A stretch of DNA of 64,000 nt from Bursaphelenchus xylophilus (Eukaryota; Nematoda; Chromadorea; Rhabditida; Aphelenchoididae). The notes under the pieces are model-generated. The model did not search any database. It was not told where the DNA came from and worked only from the letters and a program-made list of their open reading frames with translations. Each line of letters begins with the position of its first letter. Position 1 is the first letter of the stretch. Where the stretch lies: the NCBI GenBank assembly GCA_904066235.2, contig CAJFCV020000001.1:2728001-2792000 (forward strand), in the 5' to 3' direction. The translations under genes and the position numbers were made by a program. This document shows, piece by piece, positions 41,654-52,476 of the stretch.

Positions 41654-44600
41654 ATGGACCGACTAGAAGATTTTGGTAAGTGAATTATAATATCAGTCTG
41701 TCGGGAAAATAATGAGCACAATGTCGAATCCAAAATAAGCCGCCGAAAAAATGAATTGTGTCGCGGCAAAGTCAAATTGCTTTTCCCTTCAGCGACGCGA
41801 TTGGCGCAGCGAATTTTCGTTCATTATTTTCCCGACAGACGGATAGTATTATTTTCATAAAGTGCATGGACATTTTTCGCAACCCGCACTGCGCATAAAA
41901 AGGCCCTCATTTTGCGCCATGCATTTCACCTTTTTTTGGTTTTCGTATTGTGCGGAGAAATATCACAAAGTCAATTTCAACTACGTCGCTGCGTCGCCAG
42001 GATTTTGCACAGTGCAAACGGCTTTTTTTTGAGGTTTGCACAGTGCGAAAAGGAAAAAATGCACCGTGCGTTGGCGACAAGCATGGGAAAAGGTTCAAAT
42101 GTCTATTCACTTTATGAAAGTACTGATAATTTTTTTTCAACAAAAAAAATCGAAAATGCAATGTGCAAGGCAATTTTTCGCAATTTTCGCAGCCACCTTC
42201 GAAAAGCATTGTAAATTCTCAGGACTTTTTGGGCAGAGTATAAGTCTTTCCGGGAAACAGTGCAATCCAATAAAGGCAGTACTGTACGTTTAACTTGCGT
42301 TTCGCGGAGTAAATAAATGAGAGCTATCAGTCTGTCGGGAAAATAATGAGCCCAATGTCGCATCGAAGATCGCATCGCCGCCGAGAAAATGAATTGTATC
42401 GTGGAAAAATCAAATTGCTTTTCGCCTCAGCGACGCGATCGGCACAGCGAAATTGTGCCCACTATTTTTCCGACATACTGATAAATCATCATTAAAGTTT
42501 TTTTCCTCGAGGTTTTGATTTTTCTGAATGAAAAATGAGAATTCTTTTGGTATACAGTCTGGGTAGAAATTGGCGGTAAATCTAAACTATTATACATAAT
42601 AAACTTTTTTCAGACAAATGGAACCCCTACATTATATGGATATTCACCTCGATGACGTTTACCTGGTGCATAACCGCCGCTCCAATGATGATGACTGCAT
42701 TTATTGTGGGCCAGGTCTGTCCTCCCGACGCAAATTGTACAGTAACCCCGGGGACTTTGATGGAGGAGGTAGGCGCTTCCTTCCTCGGACTTGAAATGTC
42801 TTTTTAGTTCAACTTAACCGGCGATAAATCTCATTTAGCGGGGATTGCCACCTCGATGTATCTATTTGGCAACATGGTTGGAGCTTGTACAGTCGCGAGG
42901 ATAGCGGATTTGTAAGTCATCGTCGAAAAAAAATAATGGTATGGCTTTCAGAATAGGCCGTCGTCCGTTGATTATTGTAAACGTCTTTTTACTCGGTGTG
43001 ATTGGCTGCATTAGCGCTACGTCGTCCAGCATCTACGAGTACATTGTGCTGCGGTTTGTTCAAGGAATCTTTTTCCCGGTGAGAAGTAAATTTTTTTTAT
43101 TAAAAGCGACGGTCAAATATACCGTTATTTTAAAGGATCTTTGCGGCAAAGAGAGTACACGAAACGCGGAGAGCGGTCAGACAGAAAAACACTTTTTGGC
43201 TATATCTTTGCCAATTTTTCGCCGAAAAAATCTTTTTTGTGGAAACATTACCCTCTACAGTAGAAAGAGGCATGAAACTTTTCATGCGAAAATTCGGAAA
43301 AAAGCGACATGACATTGCCAACTTTTGGCCTAAAAATATCGGTTGTTTCTGCAAAGCGCGAGCCTGGATGTCACATATGGCTTAGAAAAAATCATTCTAT
43401 ATTTGTGCCAAGTTTCATCAAAATCTGAGTGTCGCACTTGGAGTGATCGCGGCAAAATGCCTTGGGAATTTTCTGCGACTCTGGAACTTGCATTTTGTGG
43501 CATAATTACGTCGCTCTCTGAAAACCCTTTTTGCACCGTGTATTCGGTATAAAAAGTGAGTTTTCATAGTGCAATTAGTGATGTTGGGGTCTAACAATCT
43601 TGTAAGCAGAGGAAAAAAACTCACTCGCGCATCAAAGCCCCAGCTGCGGCCGGCCGACGAGACATGAGACATGGCTCGTCGGCCGGCCCGGGCCGAAGAT
43701 CTCGGCCCGGCCCGTCGGCCTGAAGGGTTCCGGCCGGCCCGGCCCGTTTCACATTTTCCGTCGGCCCGGCCCGGCCCGTTTTAAATTTGCTTCGGCCCGG
43801 CCCGGCCCGGCCCGGGCCGGCCCGGGCCGGCCCATTGCAACGAAAGTCTCTCCAAGTCTAACTCCTTATGACCAAATTTTTTTCTATCATCATGTAAATG
43901 GATAAATACTGTGTTCCATAGCTATCTAAAAACAAAAAACCCTTTAAAAAACCAATTGTGTCTTGCGTTTATTTTCATTATGAAAAACCCAATTTTCACT
44001 TCGAGATTCTGGATTTTAAATACTCCGGGCCGGGCCGGGCCGAAACGCCGGCCCGGCCGACGGGCCGGAAATGGTCCGGCCGGCCCGGCCGATCTGAAAT
44101 CGGGCCGACGGGCCGAAATTTCGGCCCGGGCCGGCCCGGCCCGGGAGCCATGTCTAGCCGCCGCTAGCCGCCGCAAGATGATGATGGGCGATTCCAAGGC
44201 GCGACAACCGACGACTATTTTTCCGACAGACTCATGTCATAAGAAATATATTTTTAGGGCTGTGGAATTGTGAGTTGGGTGTTGGCCTACGAGAGTATGG
44301 GCATGTTTTGGCGGAGCTACGCCGCGTTTTTCTTTGGCGCCGCTTGGGTTGTTGGCTACTGCATTATCAGCCCGTTGGCCTATCTCATCCCTTACTGGCG
44401 TCATCTTGTTGTTGTTGCTTCATTTCCCTCATGCGTTCTTGGGGTATTTTACTATTTTACAATCCCCGAAAGCTATCATTACATGGTTTCAAAGGGTAAA
44501 TCCAAAGATTTGTCGAATTGGCTGAAGAATTTGAATCGGTTCAAAAAAGAGACCGAGCTGAGTGCTGAGGTGAGTTAATGTGGTGTTGAGAAATGATTTG

Positions 44601-47600
44601 AGAGTTTAGATTTTGATATCTGAGCACATGAAACATCAGAAATCGGATGGCTCGGAGGACAAGAACTTTTTTGTTCAGCTGATTTCACACAAACGGATAT
44701 TGTTTTATACGTTCGTGTTGTCGTATCTATGGTAAGTCAAAAGTATTATTAGTCTGTCGGGAAAATAATGAGCACTCTGTCGCATCGAAAACCGCATCGC
44801 CGATTGATTTTACTGTACAGTGAAAACTTTGTAAAACAAAGCCCTTTTATTACATATTCATGGTATTTTCATAAAGTGCATGGATATTTTTTTCTCTTTT
44901 GCACAGTGCATTTTTTACTTTTTCCCACGCTTGTCGCTAACGCACAGTGCATTTTTGTCTTTTTGCACAGTGGAAACCTCAAAAAATAGGCTTACACTGT
45001 GCAAAGTTTTGAGCGAAACCGCGGCGACGCAACTGGAAAAAGCATGTGTCGCAGCGATATTTCCGATGCATAGCGCAAAAATCAAAAAAAATTTCAAAAT
45101 GCACAGTGCAAAATGGAGGTCACTTTTGCTGGCCGCGAAAAAACGTCCATGCACTTTAAGAACGTGTATATCTGTCGGGAAAATAATGTGAATTTGTCGC
45201 AGCAAAAAAATCTCTTTCAATTTTTTTCACGCACCAAATTCCTATCTATGGCTAGCCGTCGCAAAGCGATGACGGGCGATTCGAAGAGACATATTTCTGC
45301 GACAAATCCACATTATTTTCCCGACAGACTGTAACCCATAGAAATCGCTTATTATAAAATTTTTTATTTTGTACTGAATTTTGTTGTGCGTCGATTTTAC
45401 TGTATGCAAAATTTTTCAGGGTATGCGACACTTTTGTTTACTACGGCCTCTCATTATTCAGTACAGAGTTGGCGGGCAATAAGTTTTGGAACTACATTCT
45501 TTCCGGCTTGATTGAACTTCCATCATACGCGGTCTCTCCGTATCTTCTGAACAAAATTGGCCGAAGACTTTTCGTTTCCTTGTCGCACTTTCTGGCGGCA
45601 TTTTCATTCCTTGGAACAATCTTTGTTGGTGAGTAAAAACTTTTTTAGTCATAGTATAAAAACCTTCAATAAAGATGTCTAGAAAACCAAAAAACGAACC
45701 TTTCTATCTTTCAGAGAGCCCGACAGTCTCATTGTTGCTTTGGCTAACCGGGAAGTTTGGGATTTCCTGCGCGTTCACTTGTCTTTTCGTCTACGCCTCT
45801 GAAGTTTTCCCGACCAATCTTCGGAGTGGATGCATTGGAGCTTGCGAAGTTTTGGCGCGATTGGGTGGAGTGTTTGCTCCTCAGGCAAATGAATTGGTAA
45901 GTCTGGGTAAAATACGTTTATTGTTAGAACACAGAGAAATCTGAAGGAAACGAAGCCTACACAAAGAAACCTTTTTATAACAAACTATTTTCTGAGGCCT
46001 TTGCGGCTTGTTGTACAGAGGCTCCACGAGTAGAGCCACTATTAGTATTTCTATAAAATGCATAGACATTTTTGCGCTACACAGTGCATTTTGCACTCTT
46101 TCCCACGCTTGTCGCCAACGCACAGTGCATTTTTCTTTTTTCGCACTGTGCGAACCTTAAGAAAGCCGTTTGCACTGTGCAAATACCTGACGCCTGCCTA
46201 ACGCATTTGAAACAGCGATATTTAGACAATATCAAGAAAGCTAAAATGCATGGTGTAAATGATGGGCGTTTTCGTGCACTAACGGCGCGACAAATGCCCA
46301 TTATGACAAGGTTTTTAATACAGGGTGTCCAGAGAAATTCCGCGGAAAGTGTTTGCCGATTTCTCTGCGCTCAGGCAAGATATCCAAAAAGTTCTTTTTG
46401 CATTAGAAAGAAGACTATGGGCGGTTTTTTTCCTAAAAAAGTTTTTTTGTCCGTCGACGCGGAGCATACTGTATTCGGCGGAGACTTTTGGTAGCTTTTT
46501 TGGACATCACACCAATCTTAAAAGCTGCAGTACGATTTCTGATGGTTAAAAAGAGAATGTTATCTTATTTTTATGTTTACCAAACGTTCGGCAATGGAAT
46601 GACGAGCTTTCCGTATCGGCGGAGGCCACAACTCAGCTTCGGATAGGAGATGTCCCAAACATTATGTGGCTAGCATTCTTTGCTGATCCCATATGCTCTC
46701 CAAATTTTTTTCGCCAAGCCTTGTCAGCAGCTTAGCCATCAGTAACGACTTGGTGTACCAGAAAACAACAAAATATTTTTTGTTTCAACTTCTCTTTGCC
46801 CCGCTGTTTCAAACCTCCGCACGATGCGGTCGGACTTCATCGCTGTTGACGCAACTACACAGTGCGGTGCAGTTGCTAAATGCGATTGCATAGCGTTGTC
46901 GTCGGTCCCCTGAGCCTCTGTGAAAAAAACTGAAGGCTTCCCGATAGTTTCAGGATCATAGTAAAGCGCTTAAGATTGGTGTGATGACCAAAAAAGCTAC
47001 CAAAAGTCTCCGCCGAATACAGTATGTTCCGCGTCGGCGGACAAAAAAACTTTTTTAGATAAAAAACCGCCCATAGTCTTCTTTCTAATGCAAAAAGAAT
47101 TTTTTGGATATCTTGCCTAAGCGCCTAGAAATCGGCAAACACTTTCCGCGGAATTTCTCTGGACACCCTGTGTAGGTATATCCTCCACTGAGTTCATTTT
47201 GCCATTACAGTCGATCAGTTTCACGAATAACCATAGATTAAAAATCATTCGTTGTAGAAGGGCTTCATTGCATAGAAGTTCATTTTGGTCTAAAGTTGGT
47301 TCTCGGTACCTCCGAGGTTGTGGATTATAGACAGATTTCGTCATAGACTTGCTGCTGCACTCATCATAAAATAAATACGTTGCTAGAAAATAAATAATAG
47401 ATTTACTAATAATTTCAGAAATTCGTCTACGAGAAGCTCCCAATGATTTTCTTCACGATTGTTGCTAGTGTTGGAGGTGCCGTAACGCTAACCCTACCCG
47501 AAACCAAAGGCCAAAACCTGCCCGACACGACGTGTGAGGCCGAAAACCGAACGACAATATCACAACGAGTCCATGCGGAGACAATATTGTCGAATGTCGA

Positions 47601-47604
47601 CTGA
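41654..47604 (+). CDS. SLC22-type organic-ion transporter (MFS)
   Basis: Nine exons: 41654-41675, 42614-42768, 42808-42911, 42952-43078, 44258-44569, 44610-44731, 45420-45628, 45715-45896 and 47419-47604 (472 aa), all in phase. It begins MDRLEDF and reaches a first span ending in TAAPMMMTAF, followed by a short Cys-containing extracellular loop (CPPDANC). The MFS signature DLIGRRPL follows the second span, then a long cytoplasmic loop, and NKIGRRLFV marks the second half. The ASEVFPTNLRSGCIGACEV segment and terminal LPETKGQNLPDT are diagnostic of the SLC22 / sugar-transporter-like superfamily. Family members are usually ~550 aa; here the large extracellular loop is short. Substrate cannot be told from sequence. 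Introns host several MITE and palindrome elements. AATAAA near 47616; the next gene converges 97 bp away. Confidence 0.9.
41691..41845. mobile_element. MITE copy in transporter intron 1
   Basis: TATCAGTCTGTCGGGAAAAT to CCCGACAGACGGATA, beginning 16 bp after the exon 1 donor. Confidence 0.75.
41860..42130. mobile_element. Palindrome-built foldback element
   Basis: ATTTTCATAAAGTGCATGG at the left and CACTTTATGAAAGT at the right, with five or more GCACTGTGC-type palindromes between. Confidence 0.5.
42325..42484. mobile_element. MITE copy in transporter intron 1
   Basis: TATCAGTCTGTCGGGAAAAT to TTTCCGACATACTGATA; about 130 bp before exon 2. Confidence 0.75.
43130..43330. repeat. Dispersed repeat copy, best preserved
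   Basis: GCGGCAAAGAGAGTACACG, GCGGAGAGCGGTCAG, TTTTGTGGAAACATTACCC, CTACAGTAGAAAGAGGCATG and CTTTTCATGCG follow in order. Confidence 0.6.
43640..44165. repeat. GC-rich GGCCCGG repeat block in transporter intron 4
   Basis: Two blocks (43640-43845 and 44025-44165) are almost purely GGCCCGGCC-type, including GGCCCGGCCCGGCCCGGGC, and are in inverted orientation across about 180 bp of AT-rich spacer. No other stretch in the window has similar composition. They are able to form large G/C stems. A degenerate simple repeat or a foldback element fits. Confidence 0.75.
44160..44236. mobile_element. MITE right fragment, subfamily B
   Basis: GATGATGGGCGATTCCAAGG to TTTTTCCGACAGACTCATG, immediately after the GC-rich block. 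Confidence 0.55.
44748..44810. mobile_element. MITE left fragment in transporter intron 6
   Basis: ATTAGTCTGTCGGGAAAATA and CGCATCGAAAACCGCATCGC, then it breaks off. Confidence 0.55.
44865..45165. mobile_element. Palindrome-built foldback element in transporter intron 6
   Basis: TTTTCATAAAGTGCATGGA starts it and GTCCATGCACTTTAAGAA ends it; GCACAGTGC-type palindromes fill the interior. Confidence 0.5.
45170..45332. mobile_element. MITE copy, subfamily B
   Basis: ATCTGTCGGGAAAATAATGT to CACATTATTTTCCCGACAGA; directly after the foldback element. Confidence 0.7.
45897..47418. other. Large final intron of the transporter gene
   Basis: Holds palindromes (46070-46200) and the transposon-like element at 46321-47170. 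Nothing else recognised. Confidence 0.6.
46321..47170. mobile_element. Transposon-like element with CAGGGTGTCC ends
   Basis: CAGGGTGTCCAGAGAAATTC at the left and GAATTTCTCTGGACACCCTG at the right are inverted; the arms extend about 200 bp (AAACACTTTCCGCGG, TCCGCCGAATACAGTATG). The interior of about 400 bp has no transposase I can identify. Non-autonomous DNA transposon. Confidence 0.75.
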
Positions 47605-47700
47605 ATATTTATTGTAATAAACTTGTAAAAAACTTTGTTTTGATCTGCTTAAGTTAGAATAAGATGTTGAGATTTTTATTGACTATTAGATACAGTAATA

Positions 47701-48824
47701 TCAATGAATACAATCGCGAGATTCCCCGGGATATTTACCGGCCAACTCGAGCGTCCCAATGTCATAGGTTTTCTTTGGATGTTTGCTGCCTTTGGTCACG
47801 TAACTGTCGGGCAATTTGATGGTTACTTTGCGTTGGCAGGGCTGAAAATTTTCTTGGTTAAAGAGCCATTACAGTTACTTTTAAATCGCACTTCTACGGC
47901 TTGGAAACAAAATTTCAAAAAAGTTTTTTTCTATCTTCCGCCATGAAAGCAAACTCGGCAAAATTGCAAATACTGTAGTAAGATAATTTTCAGTAAATAT
48001 TTCACCACAATTTTTTAAAAAGCCTTTTTCTCTGAAAAGCAATTTTTTCAAAAATCAGTCTGTCAGAAAAATAATGGGCACTTAGACGAATCGCATCGCA
48101 AAATTTAACTTTTTAGTCTGTCGGGAAAATTCTGAGCACAATTTCGCTGCGTTAATCGCGTCGCTGAAGTGAAAAGCAATTTGATTTTCCGCGACACAAT
48201 TAATTTTTTCGGTGGCGATACGATTTTCGTTGCGACCGAGTTTTCATTATTTTCCCGACAGACTAATAAATCGTGCAATTTTAGGAACTATGTATGTAAG
48301 TCGAATACACACTTATAACTGTATAAATTTTGGAAACTACCGAAGGAAAACGTGCCTTTTATCGCACGGAAGGCCAAATCTTTTACCGTTGATGTCGCTC
48401 GTATTTTAGAAATGCTCAACTTGCTTTCGAAAAACATAAACTCCGATGGTATCTTGCAACTTACCACAAATTTATCATCGCAATCGTGGTAGATATTGAC
48501 TTTTGGGTCGATTGTTCCAATCTCATCCGTATCTCCTGACAAATGGAACTTTCCCTGGTCATCCGAATGACTGGTGTCCATTAGATCATCAGCATCGAGG
48601 CCTAGAATATTGAAAAAGTTTGTTTGTGATTTTAAGAAATTTTCAGCGAAATTCTGGTTGCCAAACTTACCACTATCATCATCGTACAGTTTCACCAGCA
48701 CATCCTTTATCACCACTCCATTACATTTCAGGGTTCCAGTGACAGCAGCACTTTGAATGGTTCCAATCGACAGAACAGACCCAAAAATGGCAAAAAGAAA
48801 GACAGCGTAGGATGTAAGAGCCAT
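47701..48824 (-). CDS. Transthyretin-like (TTR) protein A
   Basis: Complement of exons 48671-48824, 48465-48601 and 47701-47841 (143 aa), in phase. Signal peptide (LTSYAVFLFAIFGSVLSIG) then the TTR fold: AAVTGTLKCNGVVIKDVLVK, YDDD, a DDLMDTSHSDDQGKFHLSG strand-turn, and TIDPKVNIYHDCDD with the family Cys. The last exon begins PCQRKVTIKLPDSYVT and ends ESRDCIH, where the second and third Cys sit. TTR-like proteins are secreted and are a large nematode family; some, such as TTR-52, bridge apoptotic cells to phagocytes. An acceptor TATTTTAG just before the ATG suggests a 5' UTR intron or trans-splice. It converges with the transporter gene, 3' ends 97 bp apart. Confidence 0.9.
48056..48110. mobile_element. 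MITE left fragment in intergenic/intron DNA
   Basis: AATCAGTCTGTCAGAAAAAT start only, in TTR A intron 2. Confidence 0.45.
48115..48271. mobile_element. MITE copy in TTR A intron 2
   Basis: AGTCTGTCGGGAAAATTCTG to TTTCCCGACAGACTAATAA. Confidence 0.7.
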
Positions 48825-48862
48825 TCTAAAATACGAAATCATCTTTTTTAAAAAGATATTTC

Positions 48863-49002
48863 ATTCTGTCGGGGAAATAACGAGCATAATGTCAATCATG
48901 TCGCTGAATTGAAAAGCAATTTGATTTTTCCGCGACAATTCATTTTCTCAGCGGTGATGCAGTTTTTGATGCGTGTTCATTATTTTCCCGACAGACTGAT
49001 AT
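48863..49002. mobile_element. MITE copy upstream of TTR A
   Basis: TTCTGTCGGGGAAATAACG to CCCGACAGACTGATATA, between TTR A and the tRNA. Confidence 0.65.
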
Positions 49003-49084
49003 ATAAGCTGTTACGGGATTTATTTTACAATAAAAAGGCTTTTCCGGCGAACTCCAACAAAAAATAAAGGAAACTGAAGCGTGT

Positions 49085-49156
49085 TCCTCGGTAGTATAGT
49101 GGTAAGTATCCGCGCCTGTCACGTGCGAGACCCGGGTTCGATTCCCGGCCGGGGAG
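49085..49156 (+). tRNA. tRNA-Asp (GTC)
   Basis: Starts TCCTCGGTAGTATAGTGG, with the anticodon loop CTGTCAC (GTC), T arm GGGTTCGATTCCC and 3' CCGGGGAG pairing with the 5' end. It matches eukaryotic tRNA-Asp across most of its length. The anticodon stem has one C-C mismatch and one G-U pair compared with the usual form, so a pseudogene is possible but not favoured. A T-run (TTTTTT) follows at 49163. Confidence 0.9.
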
Positions 49157-49957
49157 GAAACGTTTTTTGGAGATTTGGATAAAAATTAATTTTTAAAATA
49201 CGTTCGGTGATAGTTGGAAATAATTTTTCTGTCTTAAATTTGATTTAAAAAGGCGAAAAAAATTAAAATGTTGGTCAAATCTGGACTAATTTATATTATA
49301 CTACCCAAAAAACAACCGGAGAACTGTCTAGAATATCAAATATATTTGTAAAATACGGTAAAGGCCAAAGTGTCCCGGTTTTTTATCTCAACTTCGACCA
49401 AAAAGCGCCAACAAATCAAAAATTTCCTCAAATTTTGATCAATTTATATTATACCACCCAAAAATCACCCACAGGGCTGTTCAAAACGTCAAATAGAATC
49501 ACATTTCCCTCATCTCAAAGGTTACTTCTCTTTGATTATTATGAAAACCCTCTGAGACGGAAGTATAGTTGACTCATCGCGCACTCGCATACAATGATTC
49601 ATAAAGCAGCCAAATTTCAAAAACATGACCCAATCCGCCGAACATACGACGGAAGACTTGACATTTGATTTGTTTTGGAATTCCAAACAAAAATTTCCGG
49701 TTCCCGAGGCGGTTAAAACACTCAGTTTTCCGTTTATTGGGACTCGACGTCGTCGCCGGTGCGACGGTGTAAAGTTATGATTGTTGATGGGGCTTGATGT
49801 TTTCGATTTTTTGATTTTGTTGGAAAAGAGAGTAATGGGAAGTAATAGGAAGTAATAATCGAAATATTAAATCGAATTGCTTCACAATTATTGGAGTTGT
49901 AATCGGGCCATAAAAGCTGCTTTTAAGGTATTGAAATAGGACTTCTAGGCCTTCATT
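49157..49957. other. Intergenic DNA after the tRNA
   Basis: AT-rich, no supported gene. AATTTATATTATA(C)TACC repeats occur around 49290 and 49440 (two related copies). Confidence 0.4.
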
Positions 49958-49959
49958 TA

Positions 49960-50882
49960 CAGGGTCTTTCAAGAAACGTGCAGGAAAGTAGGTGGCTATA
50001 ACTTTCGGCGGAGGCGGCGCAGAGAGTTCGTTTTTGGAATATGTATTTTTAAGCGACATTATTTTTTGCCTACGAAATAATAAGATTTTTAGGTGCAAAC
50101 TGAGGTCGCTACAACCTTTTGAAAAAGGGGTCTTTTACCCCGAAAACCAGGGTTTTTCGGTTGAAAATGATCGAGAAATTTCAGAGTTTTTCGGTTGAAA
50201 ATCACCAAGAAATGTCGGATTTTTTCGGGGGTTTTGATAGAGTTGACGTTGAAAAAAGGGAAGGATGTTGCCAACACGTTGGAAATTAAGCAAATATTCG
50301 GCTACTCTTTATTCTGACACTTTGACTAGCCAGTTTTTGCTAGCAGTTTAAAGTTTGGTTGTCATTCCTGCCCTTTGACGCCCATTACACCCTTTGACTA
50401 GTTTTTATAGGACTTCACAGCCATTCTGGTGCCTTGGCTAGCCGATTCCAGGTTCCTCAAATCCCTAAATGATGTCACGCTTCTTCGCGGAAGATACCGA
50501 AAAATAAACTCGAAATCTGCCCCAAGTTGAGGCTAGCCGAATATTTGCTTAATTTCCAACGTGTTGGCAACATCCTTCCCTTTTTTCAACGTCAACTCTA
50601 TCGAAACCCCCGAAAAAAAGAACCCCCATTTCTTGGTGATTTTCAACCGAAAAGGACCGAAATTTCACGCTCATTTTCAACCGAAAAAACCTGGTTTTCG
50701 GGGTAGAGATGCCTCTACTTCAGAAGGTCGTAGCGACCTCAGTTTGAACTTTTAAAACTTGTTATTTCGTAGGCAAAAAATAATGTCGCTTAAAAATACA
50801 TATTCCAAAAACGAACTCTCTGCGCCGCCTCCGCCGAAAGTTATAGCCTCCTACTTTCCTGCACGTTTCTTGAAAGACCCTG
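49960..50882. mobile_element. Non-autonomous DNA transposon with ~330 bp TIRs
   Basis: CAGGGTCTTTCAAGAAACGT at the left mirrors ACGTTTCTTGAAAGACCCTG at the right, and TA lies on both sides (49958-49959; 50883-50884), as for Tc1/mariner-type insertion. Arms run to about 50302 and 50532. The mirrored 'MSLKNTYSKNELS' frames in the arms are a by-product. No transposase. Confidence 0.85.
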
Positions 50883-50921
50883 TACAACGAACAGATCGAT
50901 TATTTATGATTTTATTTTTAC

Positions 50922-51070
50922 TATCCGTCTGTCGGGAAAATAATGAGCACTCTGTCGCATCGAAAATCGCCGTCGAGAAAATGAATTGTGTCGCGGCAAA
51001 ATCAAATTGCTTTCCACTTCAGCGACGCGATTGGCACAGCGACATTGCGTTCATTATTTTCCCGATCAGG
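50922..51070. mobile_element. MITE copy before TTR B
   Basis: CCGTCTGTCGGGAAAATAAT to ATTATTTTCCCGATCAGG; right end damaged. Confidence 0.65.
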
Positions 51071-51193
51071 CTTTCGATGGCACTGATTTCGAAAATCATA
51101 TCAATTTTTTCTGAATTTTACAAATTTTCGGACCACAATTTTCAATTACCTCAAACTGTTTTTGACCTAATATCAATCCTTTCAGCCGCAGTA

Positions 51194-52476
51194 ATGATTG
51201 CCAGGACATTACCAATACTCTTTATCACCTTCTCTCTAGCTACAGCCGGCCTTATCGGCTCTACACAGTCCGCCGGCGCCAAGGGAAAGCTCACTTGTAA
51301 TGGCAAACCGCTGAGTGGAGTGCTCATCAAACTTTATGATGATGATAGAGGTATCTAACTTTCATAACCTTTTAATACAAAAAAAGAAGAACTATCGTAT
51401 TTTACCTTTTCTCACTGTGCGATCAAAAAATGAAATTTTTCCAAAAATTTTGCCTCGTATTTTAGGCCTGGACACTGACGATTTTATGGGCAAAACCAAG
51501 ACTGACAGCGAGGGCTACTTTGAACTTCAAGGCCATTCCGATGAGATCAGCAGCATCGACCCTAAGATCAACATCTACCATGACTGTGATGACTCTTGGA
51601 CTGTAAGTCATTTTTATTGAAAAAGTAGTCAAAACTGTTGACTAGTCCGTTTGTAAAGTCACGGGAGTGATGTTTGACATTTGCACAGTGCAGAAAAGTC
51701 AGGGTGCCAGCGACAGCCCAAAAAAGTCTATTGCACGGTGCAAAAAAAGAAATTGCACAGTGCAGAGGGAACTTTTGTTTTCGCACAGTGCATGTCGCCG
51801 AAATCACTCCAGCGATTTGCGGACGGACTCGTAAAGTCGCTGGAGTGATGTTTGGCATTTGCACAGTGCAGAAAAGTCAGGGTGCCAGCGACAGCCCAAT
51901 AAAGTTTTTTGTGCACGGTGCAAGGTGAATGGAAATTTGTCGCGCCCGCACCGCACAAAAAACTTTTTGGTGCACCGTGCATTTCGCTTTTTTTGTTTGG
52001 TTTTCGCACCGTGCATCGAAACATCGCTGCGACGTAAGCTTTTTTCAACTGCGTCGTCGCGGTTTTGCTCAAAAATTTGCACGGTGCAAACGGCTTTTTC
52101 GAGGTTTGCACGGTGCGCAAAGGGAAAAACGAAAAATGCACTGTACATCGGCGATAAGCGTGGAAAAAGGTTCAAAATTACTGTGCAAAGCAAAAAAAAT
52201 GTCCAGGCACTTTGTGGAAATGCTAATAGTAGGCCATTAGTTGGGCCCAGTCAAATTTTTTTTTGAATTTTACACGACTGATATTAATACAATCAATCGT
52301 ATTTTACCCGATTATCTTCCATTTCCCATCATTTTCAGCCATGCCAACGCAAAATCTCGATCATGATCCCCGACCGCTACATCAGCAAGGGAAAAGTTGC
52401 GGAGCAACTGTACGACGCCGGAACGATGGAATTGTCCGGGAAATTCCCGGGAGAAACCAGAGACTGCATCCACTAG
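51194..52476 (+). CDS. Transthyretin-like protein B
   Basis: Exons 51194-51350, 51466-51602 and 52339-52476 (143 aa). Signal peptide ITFSLATAGLIG, then SAGAKGKLTCNGKPLSG, KLYDDD, DTDDFMGKTKTDSEG, SIDPKINIYHDCDD and PCQRKISIMIPDRY, ending ETRDCIH. All four family Cys positions are kept and the intron positions equal those of the neighbours (both introns phase 1 then 0). Intron 2 (736 bp) is filled by GCACAGTGC palindromes. A TTTCAG acceptor lies just before the ATG at 51184. Confidence 0.9.
51650..52235. repeat. GCACAGTGC palindrome block in TTR B intron 2
   Basis: A near-exact direct repeat (TTGCACAGTGCAGAAAAGTC twice, about 51680 and 51858) plus many GCACGGTGC/GCACCGTGC copies; the right edge AATGTCCAGGCACTTTG resembles the foldback element end. 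Overlapping frames here are artefacts of the repeat. Confidence 0.7.

Noticed and set aside
49992..50880. Frames 'MSLKNTYSKNELS' on both sides
   Set aside because: Identical arms of the TA-flanked transposon on opposite strands.
51674..52266. Overlapping 80-137 codon frames inside TTR B intron 2
   Set aside because: Palindrome block gives several equal-length frames on both strands; the spliced TTR gene spans it.
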